Source: Bacteroidales bacterium (GTDB taxonomy: Bacteria; Bacteroidota; Bacteroidia; Bacteroidales; UBA932). Taken from it: 48,161 bases of DNA. Below, piece after piece: positions 1-8,411 of this stretch (the first letter of the stretch is position 1; each line of letters opens with the position of its first letter). A program made the position numbers and the translations under genes. Below the pieces are notes generated by a model. That model was not told where the DNA came from, searched no databases, and saw only the letters and a program-made list of their open reading frames with translations. The DNA lies in the NCBI GenBank assembly GCA_017544265.1, contig JAFYEM010000003.1:1-48161 (forward strand), read 5' to 3'.

Positions 1-30
1 AACGCTGAAAAGGGTAAGAAGAAGAGGTGA
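1..30 (+). CDS. 3' end of an unidentified gene (partial)
   Basis: The first 30 bases read in frame 1 as nine residues, NAEKGKKKR, and then TGA. A lysine-rich C-terminus like this is common, but the piece is too short to identify. The stop codon overlaps the left arm of an inverted repeat that starts at 26. It could also be non-coding sequence that happens to be open. Confidence 0.3.
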   Translation, partial: NAEKGKKKR

Positions 31-117
31 CGCCGCCTCGCACAACCAGGCTCGGCGGCTACGGCTCGCCGCTGCGGTGGGCTACTAGAAACGGCCCTCC
101 TCGCGGCGGCCGTCACC
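26..117. repeat. GC-rich inverted repeat
   Basis: The left arm GGTGACGCCGCC (26-37) is matched by GGCGGCCGTCACC (105-117), complementary except for one extra base. The 67-base interior is very GC rich and contains a smaller imperfect palindrome around 52-72. No open frame or RNA family was recognised. It lies just after the partial gene and could be its 3' hairpin or a remnant of an inserted element. Its loop does not match the 16-nt loop of the hairpin family at 19.2 and 47.0 kb. Confidence 0.45.
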
Positions 118-123
118 AACTGT

Positions 124-165
124 TTTTTGCATCATTACCCTCATTACCCTTTTTGCATCATTACC
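124..165. repeat. Short direct repeats, TTTTTGCATCATTACC
   Basis: The 16-mer TTTTTGCATCATTACC occurs at 124-139 and 150-165, and part of it (CATTACCC) occurs again between them. The stretch is AT rich and lies downstream of the tRNA-Gly terminator. Two copies 26 bases apart are not a CRISPR array. No function can be assigned. Confidence 0.55.
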
Positions 166-170
166 GAAAT

Positions 171-205
171 AAAAAGAAAAGGGATGCACCGTAGTGCATC
201 CCTTT
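171..205 (-). terminator. Intrinsic terminator of tRNA-Gly
   Basis: On the minus strand AAAGGGATGCAC-TACG-GTGCATCCCTTT forms a perfect 12-bp stem with a UNCG-like tetraloop. It is followed by a T-rich stretch and begins two bases after the tRNA 3' end. The flanking A and T runs could let it work in both directions. Confidence 0.8.
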
Positions 206-206
206 G

Positions 207-279
<73 letters not shown>

Positions 280-290
280 GAACGGGAATG

Positions 291-320
291 CAAAGGTACT
301 ACATTTTTTTTAATCACCAA
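291..320 (-). promoter_or_regulatory. Promoter of tRNA-Gly
   Basis: On the minus strand TTG (318-320), a 19-base spacer and TACCTTTG (291-298) match the Bacteroidota housekeeping consensus TTG-N19-TAnnTTTG. The -7 box ends 11 bases before the mature tRNA 5' end. Confidence 0.8.
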
Positions 321-332
321 ATTTTTTGTGGT

Positions 333-377
333 TTTTTTGCGCCCTGCCTGAAAAAATTGCGGGCAGGGCGCAAAAAA
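333..377 (-). terminator. 3' hairpin after clpB
   Basis: A 16-bp perfect inverted repeat (TTTTTTGCGCCCTGCC with GGCAGGGCGCAAAAAA) starts right after the clpB stop codon. The A/T tails are part of the stem, so no U-tract follows the hairpin on either strand. It is best read as a 3' stabilising or terminator-like hairpin, with function inferred from position. Confidence 0.5.
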
Positions 378-2534
378 CTATCTGAAAACAACCTCGCCGG
401 AGCGGGCATCGACGGTGATGACGCTGTCACGCCGGACGGAACCGTCCAGGATGGCTTTCGCCAGGGCATTGACCACATCCCTCTGCATCAACCTCTTGAC
501 GGGGCGTGCGCCGTACGAGGGGTCATAGCCGTGATCGACCATATAGTCCCGGAACGCGTCGGTGAAGGAAATCGTGATACCGTTTGCGGAAAGCTTGGAG
601 ATGAGTTCTTTCTCCTGGATTCCGACTATTTCGCGTATGTCTTCCCTGGTGAGGGGCTCGAACATCACTATTTCGTCTATCCTGTTGAGAAATTCCGGCC
701 GTACGGTCATCTTCAGCACGTCAATGACCTTGCCGCGGCATTCGTCCAGCAGGCGGCGGCGTTCGGCATAGACCGAAGGATCTGCGCCGCGAGCTTCGGG
801 GAGCCTGTCCATATAGCTTTGGATAATGTCTGAACCGGCGTTGGAGGTCATTATCAGAATAGTATTCTTGAAATCCACAGTGCGGCCCTTGTTGTCCGTC
901 AGACGGCCGTCGTCCAGCACCTGCAGAAGCACATTGAACACGTCCGGATGTGCCTTTTCAATCTCGTCCAGAAGCACTACGGAGTATGGCTTGCGCCGTA
1001 CAGCCTCGGTCAGCTGGCCGCCTTCTTCATAGCCCACATATCCGGGAGGCGCACCCACCAGACGGGAGACCGTATGCCTCTCCTGGTACTCGGACATGTC
1101 GATCCTGGTCATCATGTTTTCGTCGTTGAAGAGGAATTCCGCAAGCGCCTTGGCGAGTTCGGTCTTGCCCACGCCTGTGGTACCCATGAAGAGGAAGGAG
1201 CCGATTGGCCTTTTCTCATTGGAAAGCCCGGCCCGGTTGCGCCGGACAGCGTCCGAAATGACTGAAATTGCCTCGTCCTGGCCCACCACCCTGCGGTGCA
1301 GCGCCTCCTCCATGCGGAGCAGTTTCTCCTTCTCGCTTTCCAGCATGCGTTTCACCGGAATTCCGGTCCATTTCGCCACGACCTCGGCGATGTCTTCGGG
1401 CGTGACAGCCTCCGTGACGATAGGATCGGCTATCGCTTCAGACTCGGCCGTGAGCGTGTCTATCCTTTTCTGGGCCTCGGCAATCTTGCCGTAGCGGAGT
1501 TCCGCGACGCGTCCGTAATCGCCGGAGCGTTCTGCCGCAGCCGCGTCTATTTTGTATTGCTCTATCTCGGCACGAGCCGTCTGCAGGCCGGAGAGAATGT
1601 CCTTTTCGTGGTTCCAGCGCTCCATAAGCGCATCCCGTTTTTCGCGGAGTTCCTTCAGGTCGGCTTCGATTTTGTCCATCTTGGCACCGGCACCTTCCCG
1701 CTTGATGGCCTCCCGTTCAATCTCCTTCTGGCGGATTGCGCTGTTCAGGTCGTCAATCGGTTCCGGCACTGAATTCATTTCGAGCCTCAGCTTGGATGCG
1801 GCCTCGTCCACGAGGTCTATTGCCTTGTCCGGCAGGAACCGGGATGTGATATAGCGGTGCGAAAGGTTCACCGCGGCAATCAGCGCGTCATCCTCGATGC
1901 GCACCTTGTGGTGGTTCTCGTAACGTTCCTTGAGGCCGCGGAGTATGGCCACCGACTCCTCAGGCGAGGGTTCATCGACCATCACCATCTGGAAACGGCG
2001 CTCCAGTGCCTTGTCTGCCTCGAAATACTTCTGGTACTCGTCCAGGGTGGTCGAGCCTATGGTGCGCAGTTCGCCCCTTGCGAGGGCAGGCTTAAGTATA
2101 TTGGATGCGTCCATCGCGCCGGAAGAACGGCCGGCGCCCACAAGGGTGTGGATTTCATCGATGAAAAGAATGATTTCCCCGTCCGAGTCCACTACTTCCT
2201 TGACTACGCCCTTGAGGCGTTCCTCGAATTCGCCCTGGTACTTGGCGCCGGCAATCAGCGCACCCATGTCGAGGGAATAGACTTTCTTGGATTTAAGATT
2301 TTCCGGCACGTTGCCGTTCACTATATTCTGGGCGATGCCCTCGGAAATGGCGGTCTTGCCGACTCCGGGTTCGCCCACCAGGATAGGATTGTTTTTGGTC
2401 CTGCGGGAGAGAATCTGGAGCACGCGCCGGATTTCATCATCACGGCCGATGACCGGATCCAGTTTCCCTCTGGAGGCCTGCTCGTTCAGATTGATTGCAA
2501 ATCTGGAGAGGAATGAATTGTTTTGCTCTGCCAT
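378..2534 (-). CDS. clpB: ClpB-type disaggregase lacking the N-terminal domain
   Basis: AAA+ unfoldase that, with DnaK, pulls proteins out of aggregates in the cytoplasm. The 718 residues contain NBD1 (Walker A GEPGVGKT near 55, [11 protein letters not shown] near 125), the coiled-coil M-domain typical of ClpB (about 255-385, including [16 protein letters not shown]), and NBD2 ([36 protein letters not shown] near the end). Usual ClpB is about 860 residues. The Clp_N repeat domain (about 140 residues) is missing and only about 20 residues precede NBD1. The ATG at 2534 was chosen because AGGAG lies 8-9 bases upstream and the sequence then runs directly into KLDPVIGRD. An upstream in-frame ATG would add 18 residues unlike the family. 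A palindrome overlaps its promoter. Confidence 0.92.
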   Translation of the reverse strand: MAEQNNSFLSRFAINLNEQASRGKLDPVIGRDDEIRRVLQILSRRTKNNPILVGEPGVGKTAISEGIAQNIVNGNVPENLKSKKVYSLDMGALIAGAKYQGEFEERLKGVVKEVVDSDGEIILFIDEIHTLVGAGRSSGAMDASNILKPALARGELRTIGSTTLDEYQKYFEADKALERRFQMVMVDEPSPEESVAILRGLKERYENHHKVRIEDDALIAAVNLSHRYITSRFLPDKAIDLVDEAASKLRLEMNSVPEPIDDLNSAIRQKEIEREAIKREGAGAKMDKIEADLKELREKRDALMERWNHEKDILSGLQTARAEIEQYKIDAAAAERSGDYGRVAELRYGKIAEAQKRIDTLTAESEAIADPIVTEAVTPEDIAEVVAKWTGIPVKRMLESEKEKLLRMEEALHRRVVGQDEAISVISDAVRRNRAGLSNEKRPIGSFLFMGTTGVGKTELAKALAEFLFNDENMMTRIDMSEYQERHTVSRLVGAPPGYVGYEEGGQLTEAVRRKPYSVVLLDEIEKAHPDVFNVLLQVLDDGRLTDNKGRTVDFKNTILIMTSNAGSDIIQSYMDRLPEARGADPSVYAERRRLLDECRGKVIDVLKMTVRPEFLNRIDEIVMFEPLTREDIREIVGIQEKELISKLSANGITISFTDAFRDYMVDHGYDPSYGARPVKRLMQRDVVNALAKAILDGSVRRDSVITVDARSGEVVFR

Positions 2535-2632
2535 AATATAATCTCCTTTTTGCCCCGCCCGGTACGGGCGCCCGGACACGCATGCCACATAACAGGAAAC
2601 CCGTCCGCCCCAGCGGGACGAACGGGTAGGTC

Positions 2633-2673
2633 CAAAATGTATTCCTCAGTCCGAAGACTGACAAAATGTCAGT
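2633..2673 (-). promoter_or_regulatory. clpB promoter with stress-operator-like palindrome
   Basis: On the minus strand TTG, 20 bases and TACATTTTG (633-641 of this kilobase) resemble the Bacteroidota promoter. The perfect palindrome ACTGACA-TTT-TGTCAGT (2657-2673) covers the TTG box and touches the secG stop codon. Overlap of an operator-like repeat with the -33 box of a chaperone gene suggests heat-shock control. That regulation is inferred from position, and the binding protein is unknown. A GC-rich hairpin lies in the leader at about 2598-2627. Confidence 0.55.
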
Positions 2674-3047
2674 TATTCAGCCTCGGGAGCAGCCTCGGGA
2701 GCGGCCTCGGGAAGTTCGGAAGCCTCGGGCAGAGTGGCCTCGGGCAGGGCTTCGGTTTCTTCACCCTGGCGGAGAATCTCGTCGGTAAGGGTGTCCGAAG
2801 GATTGCTGCCGCTGGTCTTGGGAATGGTGAAGGTCGAAACGATGGAAAGCACGAGGATGAAGGCCACGAGGCCCCAGGTCGCTTTCTCAAGGATGGTTGC
2901 TGTCTGGCGCACGCCGAGAGCCTGGTTTGCGGAAGTGAAGTTGGATGCAAGGCCACCGTCTTTGCCGTTCTGCAGAAGGACGACTGCTACCAGAAGGATG
3001 GCCGCAATCACGATCAAAACCACCAGAATTGTGAATAATGTGTTCAT
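2673..3047 (-). CDS. secG: Protein translocase subunit SecG
   Basis: Small inner-membrane partner of SecYE in protein export. The 124-residue protein has two hydrophobic helices (about 3-25 and 57-76) joined by a loop containing LLQNGKDGGLASNF, close to the family signature LLQ.GKG.GL. The C-terminal 45 residues are a Pro-Glu-Ala-rich acidic tail (PEATLPEA, PEAAPEAAPEAE), longer than in most SecG proteins and similar in composition to the tails of uS2 and bS16 here. It is the last gene of a run with the hypothetical gene and lptE (3-nt gap). Confidence 0.93.
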   Translation of the reverse strand: MNTLFTILVVLIVIAAILLVAVVLLQNGKDGGLASNFTSANQALGVRQTATILEKATWGLVAFILVLSIVSTFTIPKTSGSNPSDTLTDEILRQGEETEALPEATLPEASELPEAAPEAAPEAE

Positions 3048-3050
3048 ATC

Positions 3051-3617
3051 TTAATCTTTCAATTTTTCAATAAGGGATGCAAAGTAAGCACTTTTTTCCG
3101 GATTAGCCAAAAGAAGTTTAGAATAAATTCGCCTGGCCTGTTCAGGATAGCCCTGCTCAAGGTAAATTTCGGCGAGTGTCTCGGTGCAGAAGAAATCTCC
3201 GACAAAGACTCTTTCCTCTTTCGGAGTCTCGGTTCTCACTCCGGCCCCGAATTTCGGGAGGATCCCGTCGGAAGTGGTCGCGGCCTCATCATAATCCTTC
3301 TGTGAGAAGTAATCGGCGCCGGAAGCGACAACCCTCGGAGACGAAATCTCCGGCTCCATGAATGAGTGCAACAGCTTGTCCACGTCCTTGTCTGAATAGT
3401 CCTCGCTGTTTTCCCCGCGGGAAAGTGAGGCCAGTTTGCGCCTGTCGGCCATGTACAGCGCCGCAGTGGCGAGTTCCTTCGCCCCAAAGGCCCCTGAAGC
3501 TGCCATCCGGCGGCACAGTTCGGTCCTTGCGGCGGAGAACCACGGATACAGGGACACCACGCCGGAAAGTTCCTCCAGCGTCAGGTCTTTAAGGTCTATG
3601 GCTGCGCTCTCTACCAT
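3051..3617 (-). CDS. Conserved hypothetical protein between lptE and secG
   Basis: 188 residues if translation starts at the ATG at 3617, which overlaps the lptE stop by 7 bases. Earlier in-frame codons would run back into lptE. There is no signal peptide. The N-terminal half is helical with LYPWFSAARTELCRRM. The C-terminal 45 residues, ending ETLAEIYLEQGYPEQARRIYSKLLLANPEKSAYFASLIEKLK, look like a tetratricopeptide-type helix pair. Proteins like this sit between lptE and secG in many Bacteroidota, so a link to the envelope is possible, but no function is known to me. Confidence 0.8.
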   Translation of the reverse strand: MVESAAIDLKDLTLEELSGVVSLYPWFSAARTELCRRMAASGAFGAKELATAALYMADRRKLASLSRGENSEDYSDKDVDKLLHSFMEPEISSPRVVASGADYFSQKDYDEAATTSDGILPKFGAGVRTETPKEERVFVGDFFCTETLAEIYLEQGYPEQARRIYSKLLLANPEKSAYFASLIEKLKD

Positions 3618-4108
3618 TGTGCGACAGTTGCATTGAAAATATCCTCGCAGAGTTTTTCTATGATTTCTTCGCACAGGCCGCCCTCCACTGCGTCCAGCGA
3701 CTGTGAGGAATCGTAGTCCGCATAGGCCGAGAAAGACTTGTCGACATCTTCGTCAGGATATTTTTTATTTGTGAAAGTAATCTTCACTGTTACTGTGAGG
3801 CGGTTCTGGGCCGCGACTTCCTGCGCGGTGACGGCGGTAGCCTTGGAATCGTATCCGGTCACCTCGCACACGAGGTCCAGGTCGCCGTCCATGTCCACCT
3901 GCTCCAGGCTGGTGAGCTTGCGGAACTTGTCCTGGAGGGCCAGCGTCAGGTCATTCGCCAGGGAGGGATTCACCCTGAGGGCCTTGTACTCAACGAAGGG
4001 AATTGATATGGTCTTGACGTCCGGCTGGATGGAAGTTCCGGAGAACGAATAAATCCCGCAGGAGGCTGCGGCCAGGGCGGCCGCGAGTATGGACACGAAC
4101 TTTCTCAT
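3611..4108 (-). CDS. lptE: LptE-like LPS-assembly lipoprotein
   Basis: 165 residues. The start at 4108 gives a lipoprotein signal, MRKFVSILAAALAAASC, with Cys17 as the lipidated residue. The next residues, GIYSFSGTSIQPDVKTISIP, match the start of the LptE/LPS-assembly family (GxYxFSG...IPxxxKTIxIP). LptE plugs the LptD barrel and helps insert lipopolysaccharide in the outer membrane. The ATG overlaps the stop of the sigma-54 activator gene (ATGA), indicating translational coupling. The gene order activator-lptE-hypothetical-secG supports the call. Confidence 0.85.
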   Translation of the reverse strand: MRKFVSILAAALAAASCGIYSFSGTSIQPDVKTISIPFVEYKALRVNPSLANDLTLALQDKFRKLTSLEQVDMDGDLDLVCEVTGYDSKATAVTAQEVAAQNRLTVTVKITFTNKKYPDEDVDKSFSAYADYDSSQSLDAVEGGLCEEIIEKLCEDIFNATVAQW

Positions 4109-5277
4109 TTTTTCTTGAACTCTGGGGGGAGTTTCCGGTACAGGGTGCGCTCGGACATGCCGAGTTCCTCGGCCGCCAGTTTTCGGTTGCCCTTGTATTT
4201 CTCGAGGGCGCGTCGAATCAGTTCTTCCTCGCTGTGGCGTACAGAAAGGTCTTCGCTGCGGGTCGCCTCTCCCTCTTCGCTGTCCTGCCATTCGGCTTCC
4301 TCACGGGGCTGGACGGGCGCGTCGGGCAGTTTGGCGGCGCCCAGGCGCATTTTCAGTTCGTCCACATCTGCTTTCAGGTCGAGGATGGCCTTGTAGATGG
4401 CCTGCTTCTCTTCGCTGGAGATGGACTCGTCATTATGTGGCGCGCCTTCCAGCACCATGGGCACAAGGTCGTTCTCCTTGGGCATGTAAGGCTGCAGCTG
4501 GGCTCCGCTGAGTTCCACTTTCTGGACCATGGGAGTGATTTCTCGGGAAGCCATCGCGGTGACGGACTCTGCAAATCCCTTGAGCTGGCGGATGTTTCCG
4601 GGCCAGCGGTAGGAGCCCAGCAGGGCGATCGCATCATGTGTCAGGGAAATCTTGCACATCCCGTATTTGTCCGAAAAATCGGTCGTGAACTTGCGGAACA
4701 GAAGGTAAATATCGTCCTTGCGGTCGCGAAGCGGGGGAATCCTGACCTGCGCAGCGCTCAGGCGGAAATACAGGTCTTCGCGGAACTTCCCGCGGCGCAC
4801 GGCCTCGTAGAGGGGAGTGTTGGTCGCAGCGACTACCCTGACGTTGGTGTGTTCAATCTTGTTGCTTCCGACCTTGCGGTATTCTCCGCTCTGGAGCACT
4901 CTGAGCAGCAGGGCCTGCGACTCAAGGGGCAGTTCGGCGATTTCATCCAGGAAAAGGGTGCCCCCGTTGGCTTCCTCGAAATAGCCCTTGCGGGTTTCCG
5001 TGGAACCGGTGAAAGAGCCCTTCACATGGCCGAAAAGCTCGGAATTCACCAGGTCCTTGGCCAGGGCGCCGCAGTTCACGACGAAGAAATTGCCGCTCCT
5101 GCGCGGACTGAAACTGTGGATTATCCGGGCTATGCTTTCCTTGCCGGTGCCGCTTTCCCCGAGAATAAGCACGCTCAGGTCGGTGGATGCGAACTTCACG
5201 GCCGTCTCTATGGCGACAGCCAGAGCGTGGTCGTTGCCGATTATATCGAACTTGTTTTTTATATCCTGAAGGTCCAT
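4105..5277 (-). CDS. Sigma-54-dependent transcriptional activator without receiver domain
   Basis: 390 residues. The AAA+ domain (about 10-240) has Walker A GESGTGKES, the sigma-54 contact loop GSFTGS in place of the usual GAFTGA, Walker B GGTLFLDEIAE and the arginine-finger region FREDLYFRLS. A linker rich in Glu follows. The last 45 residues form a Fis-type helix-turn-helix (YKGNRKLAAEELGMSERTLYRKL). No phosphoacceptor or ligand domain precedes the ATPase, so activity must be controlled by other means. Such short activators next to lptE are common in Bacteroidota. The target genes are not evident from the window. Confidence 0.9.
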   Translation of the reverse strand: MDLQDIKNKFDIIGNDHALAVAIETAVKFASTDLSVLILGESGTGKESIARIIHSFSPRRSGNFFVVNCGALAKDLVNSELFGHVKGSFTGSTETRKGYFEEANGGTLFLDEIAELPLESQALLLRVLQSGEYRKVGSNKIEHTNVRVVAATNTPLYEAVRRGKFREDLYFRLSAAQVRIPPLRDRKDDIYLLFRKFTTDFSDKYGMCKISLTHDAIALLGSYRWPGNIRQLKGFAESVTAMASREITPMVQKVELSGAQLQPYMPKENDLVPMVLEGAPHNDESISSEEKQAIYKAILDLKADVDELKMRLGAAKLPDAPVQPREEAEWQDSEEGEATRSEDLSVRHSEEELIRRALEKYKGNRKLAAEELGMSERTLYRKLPPEFKKK

Positions 5278-5285
5278 AGCGAATG

Positions 5286-5313
5286 CAAAATTAAGAAAAA
5301 TAAATTATATTTG
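5286..5313. promoter_or_regulatory. Divergent promoter pair
   Basis: TATATTTG (5306-5313) on the plus strand serves the lipoprotein gene. TAATTTTG on the minus strand (5286-5293) serves the activator-lptE-secG operon, with its start about 5 bases before the ATG, so that transcript may be nearly leaderless. The -33 boxes are not clear. Confidence 0.6.
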
Positions 5314-5351
5314 TAATTCGTTAAGAAATGGATTATACATTTTATTGCTAT

Positions 5352-6986
5352 ATGAAAAAACTCTCTATCCTCTCTGCGGCAGCCCTTATCCTTGCGGCGG
5401 CCGCCTGCTCCTCTCCGGAGAAGATGGCTCAGATGGCCGATAATGTCCAGGTCAAGTGTGAACCGGCCGTGCTGGAAGTAATCGGCGGCAATATCGATGC
5501 GACCGTCACCGTAACCTATCCCGCGGATTATTTCAACCCGAAGGCCATACTTGAAGTGACCCCCGTGATTGTCTATAAGGGCGGCGAAGCTTCCGCTGAC
5601 GTGCTTATGTATCAGGGCGAGAGTGTGAAAGACAATTATAAAGTGGTATCTTCCAAAGGCCAGAGCGTGAAGGAAAAACTCCACTTCGACTATGTGGAGG
5701 GCATGGAGTCCTGCTATCTCGAACTTCGCGGAAACGTGCTCGCCAAGTCCAAGAAAATAGCCCTTCCGGTGAAGAAAGTCGCCGACGGCGCCAATACGAC
5801 CTATATGCTGGCGAAGGCTGACGGCATCGTACCGCTGAAGGAGGATGGCTTCAAAGATACATACACCGTTTCCGAGGAAGGCCAGATTATCTATCTGGTG
5901 AACAGCTCCGAGGTTCTCAGCAGCGAACTCAATTCTCAGTCCATCAAGGATTTCCAGGAGGCTCTCAAGGCTGTTTCCGAGAACGACAAGGCGAAGGTGA
6001 CCGGCACCCGGATAGTGTCCTACGCTTCTCCTGAAGGAGCAGAGGACCTGAACAACCGGCTCTCCGAGAACCGTTCCGGCAGCGCCTCAAAGGTTTGGAG
6101 CAAAGTTACCGGCGGAGCGGCATCACCCCAGCTGCAGAGCGTGGGCGAGGACTGGGAAGGCTTCCAGAAACTCGTTTCCGAGTCCAATCTCGAGGACAAG
6201 GACCTGATTCTCCGCGTGCTTTCCATGTACAGCGACCCTGCAGTCCGCGAAAGCGAAATCAAGAATATGTCGGAGGTCTATACCGCACTGAAGGGCGAGG
6301 TCCTGCCGGAACTTCGCCGCGCCCGGCTCATCGCCGACGTGCAGTATTCCAATTTCACCGAGGAAGAGCTCAAGGAACTGCTTGAGAACAATGAAGATGT
6401 GCTGGACGAGGCCGCCCTCCTGCACGCCGCCAGCCTCGTGGACAACAGTTCCAAGAAAGAATCCGTCTATAAGAAAGCCATAGACAAATATGACAGCGAC
6501 CGCGCCCGCTTCAACCTCGGCGTGGTCTATCTGAATGATGGCAATATCGATGCTGCCGAACAGGCCTTCAAGAGCGTCAAATCCGCCGATGCGGACCTTT
6601 CCAACGCATTTGCCGTGATTGCCCTTCGCCGCGGCGACTACGAGGCTGCTGAGCGTGGCTTCAAGTCTTCCGGCTCCGATGCGGCCAAGGCCAATCTCGG
6701 AGTCGTCTATATCCTCAACGGCAAGTATGACCAGGCCGTGGCAGCACTGGAGAAGGCTCCCGACTGCTTCAACAAGGCTCTTGCCTATGTGCTTACGGAT
6801 CAGCTTGACAGGGCTTCCGCATCCATCAAGTGCTCTTGCCCCAGGTCCAGCTACCTCAAGGCAATAATAGCCGCCCGTCAGGGGGATGCTTCTGCTGTGA
6901 AATCCCTCATCGAGGCGGCTTCAAAGGACAAGGATCTTGCGAAACGCGCCCTTACGGACGTGGAATTCGCAGGCTACCTGAATTAA
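5352..6986 (+). CDS. TPR and OmpA-like lipoprotein
   Basis: 544 residues from the ATG at 5352, chosen because it opens a good lipoprotein signal (MKKLSILSAAALILAAAACSS, Cys at about 19). An in-frame ATG 24 bases earlier would give an atypical start. Residues about 30-170 are beta-rich. Around 225-245, IVSYASPEGAEDLNNRLSENR resembles the OmpA/MotB peptidoglycan-binding motif (SPEG...N..LS..R). Residues about 360-500 contain TPR-like repeats (ARFNLGVVYLNDGNIDAAEQAF, AKANLGVVYILNGKYDQAVAAL). It is probably a periplasmic or outer-membrane-anchored envelope protein. Its exact role is unknown. Confidence 0.8.
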   Translation: MKKLSILSAAALILAAAACSSPEKMAQMADNVQVKCEPAVLEVIGGNIDATVTVTYPADYFNPKAILEVTPVIVYKGGEASADVLMYQGESVKDNYKVVSSKGQSVKEKLHFDYVEGMESCYLELRGNVLAKSKKIALPVKKVADGANTTYMLAKADGIVPLKEDGFKDTYTVSEEGQIIYLVNSSEVLSSELNSQSIKDFQEALKAVSENDKAKVTGTRIVSYASPEGAEDLNNRLSENRSGSASKVWSKVTGGAASPQLQSVGEDWEGFQKLVSESNLEDKDLILRVLSMYSDPAVRESEIKNMSEVYTALKGEVLPELRRARLIADVQYSNFTEEELKELLENNEDVLDEAALLHAASLVDNSSKKESVYKKAIDKYDSDRARFNLGVVYLNDGNIDAAEQAFKSVKSADADLSNAFAVIALRRGDYEAAERGFKSSGSDAAKANLGVVYILNGKYDQAVAALEKAPDCFNKALAYVLTDQLDRASASIKCSCPRSSYLKAIIAARQGDASAVKSLIEAASKDKDLAKRALTDVEFAGYLN

Positions 6987-8344
6987 TTCAGGGAATCGGC
7001 GGAGGCGATGAATTTGGCGAGATCTTCGTCCGAGACGTGGTAGTTCTGCATCTCGCCTCCGAAGTAGCTGTCATAGGCCCCCATGTCCACGAATCCGTGG
7101 CCTGAGAGGTTGAACAGAATGGTCTTCTTTTCGCCTGTTTCTTTGCAGCGCTGCGCTTCGCGTATCGTGGCTGCTATTGCGTGACAGGATTCCGGTGCGG
7201 GGATGATGCCTTCAGTGCGGGCGAAGAGGATGCCGGCGCGGAAGGAATCCAGTTGCTCGATATCCACAGCTTCCATAAATCCATCCTTCATAAGCTGGGA
7301 GAGGATGACTCCGGCACCGTGGTAGCGGAGACCTCCGGCGTGGATTGACGCGGGTTTGAAAGTGTGTCCGAGAGTGTACATCGGAAGCAGGGGAGTCATG
7401 CCGGCTTCGTCTCCGAAGTCATATTCGAATTTGCCCCGGGTGAGTTTCGGGCAGGAATAGGGTTCGGCTGCGATAAAGCGGGTCTTCGCGCCGTCCTTGA
7501 TGTTGTGGCGCATGAAGGGGAAAGCGATTCCGGAGAAGTTGGAACCGCCGCCGAAGCAGGCAATCACTATGTCCGGATACTCTCCGGCGAGCGCCATCTG
7601 CTTCTCGGCCTCCAGTCCTATGACAGTCTGGTGCATGCACACGTGGTTCAGCACTGAGCCGAGCGCATATTTGCAGTTCGGAGTGGAAACAGCCAGTTCT
7701 ATAGCTTCCGAAATGGCGCAGCCGAGGGAGCCGCGGTCATTGGGATTGACGGTGAGGATGTCTTTGCCGGCGCGTGTGGACATGGACGGGGACGGGGTGA
7801 TTGCGGCCCCGAAAGTCTGCATTATGGAGCGGCGGTAGGGCTTCTGCTCATAGCTGACCTTGACCATATAGACGGCGCAGTCAATGCCGAATTTCTTGGT
7901 GGCGTAGGAAAGGGCTCCGCCCCACTGTCCGGCACCGGTTTCAGTGGTCAGGTTGGTGATTCCCTGCTCTTTTGCATACCACGCCTGGGCGATTGCGGAA
8001 TTCAGTTTGTGAGAGCCTGCGGGGGATACGCTCTCATTCTTGAAATAGATGTGCGCAGGGGTACCGAGGGCCGCTTCGAGTTCATAGGCCCGGACAAGCG
8101 GAGTGCAGCGGTATGCCGCGTACTGCTCGCGTACAGCTTCCGGAATGGGAATCCACTCGTCTTTCTGATTCAGTTCCTGGTCGGCGCAAGCCTTACAGAA
8201 AATGGGGTAGAGGTCTTCCGGCGTGAGTGGCTGCCTGGTTGCAGGATGCAGGAAGGGAAGCGGCTTGTTGGGCATTACCGCCTGAATGTTGAAAAAGTGC
8301 GTGGGAATCTCCGATTCCGGAAGCATGAATTTTTTCTGTCTCAT
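6983..8344 (-). CDS. trpB: Tryptophan synthase beta subunit, TrpB2 type
   Basis: PLP enzyme that joins indole and serine to make tryptophan. The 453 residues have the PLP lysine in AGSHKLNSA (about 110), the glycine loop CFGGGSNFSG, and ETGAGQWG. The long N-terminus (Asn-Gln-Lys-Asp-Glu-Trp region) is characteristic of TrpB2 rather than the usual 400-residue TrpB1. No trpA or other trp gene is adjacent. TrpB2 enzymes often act on free indole, so indole salvage is a reasonable inference. The gene overlaps the convergent lipoprotein gene by 4 bases. Confidence 0.93.
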   Translation of the reverse strand: MRQKKFMLPESEIPTHFFNIQAVMPNKPLPFLHPATRQPLTPEDLYPIFCKACADQELNQKDEWIPIPEAVREQYAAYRCTPLVRAYELEAALGTPAHIYFKNESVSPAGSHKLNSAIAQAWYAKEQGITNLTTETGAGQWGGALSYATKKFGIDCAVYMVKVSYEQKPYRRSIMQTFGAAITPSPSMSTRAGKDILTVNPNDRGSLGCAISEAIELAVSTPNCKYALGSVLNHVCMHQTVIGLEAEKQMALAGEYPDIVIACFGGGSNFSGIAFPFMRHNIKDGAKTRFIAAEPYSCPKLTRGKFEYDFGDEAGMTPLLPMYTLGHTFKPASIHAGGLRYHGAGVILSQLMKDGFMEAVDIEQLDSFRAGILFARTEGIIPAPESCHAIAATIREAQRCKETGEKKTILFNLSGHGFVDMGAYDSYFGGEMQNYHVSDEDLAKFIASADSLN

Positions 8345-8354
8345 GATATTTGTT

Positions 8355-8393
8355 AAGAAAAAAGGCCGGCAACCTGTGCAGTTGCCGACCTTG
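8355..8393 (-). terminator. Intrinsic terminator between sdhC and trpB
   Basis: On the minus strand GGTCGGCAAC-TGCACAG-GTTGCCGGCC is a 10-bp stem with one G-T pair, followed by TTTTTTCTT. It separates the cytochrome b gene from trpB and ends only 11 bases before the trpB start. It could also work as an attenuator for trpB, since no separate trpB promoter is visible. Confidence 0.8.
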
Positions 8394-8411
8394 ATTAAAC
8401 TTCAAGATTGA

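Noticed and set aside
124-165. CRISPR array
   Set aside because: Only two repeats of 16 bp with a 10-base spacer and no cas gene in the window.
1857-2516. Open frame of 219 codons opposite clpB
   Set aside because: Antisense shadow of the conserved NBD1 region.
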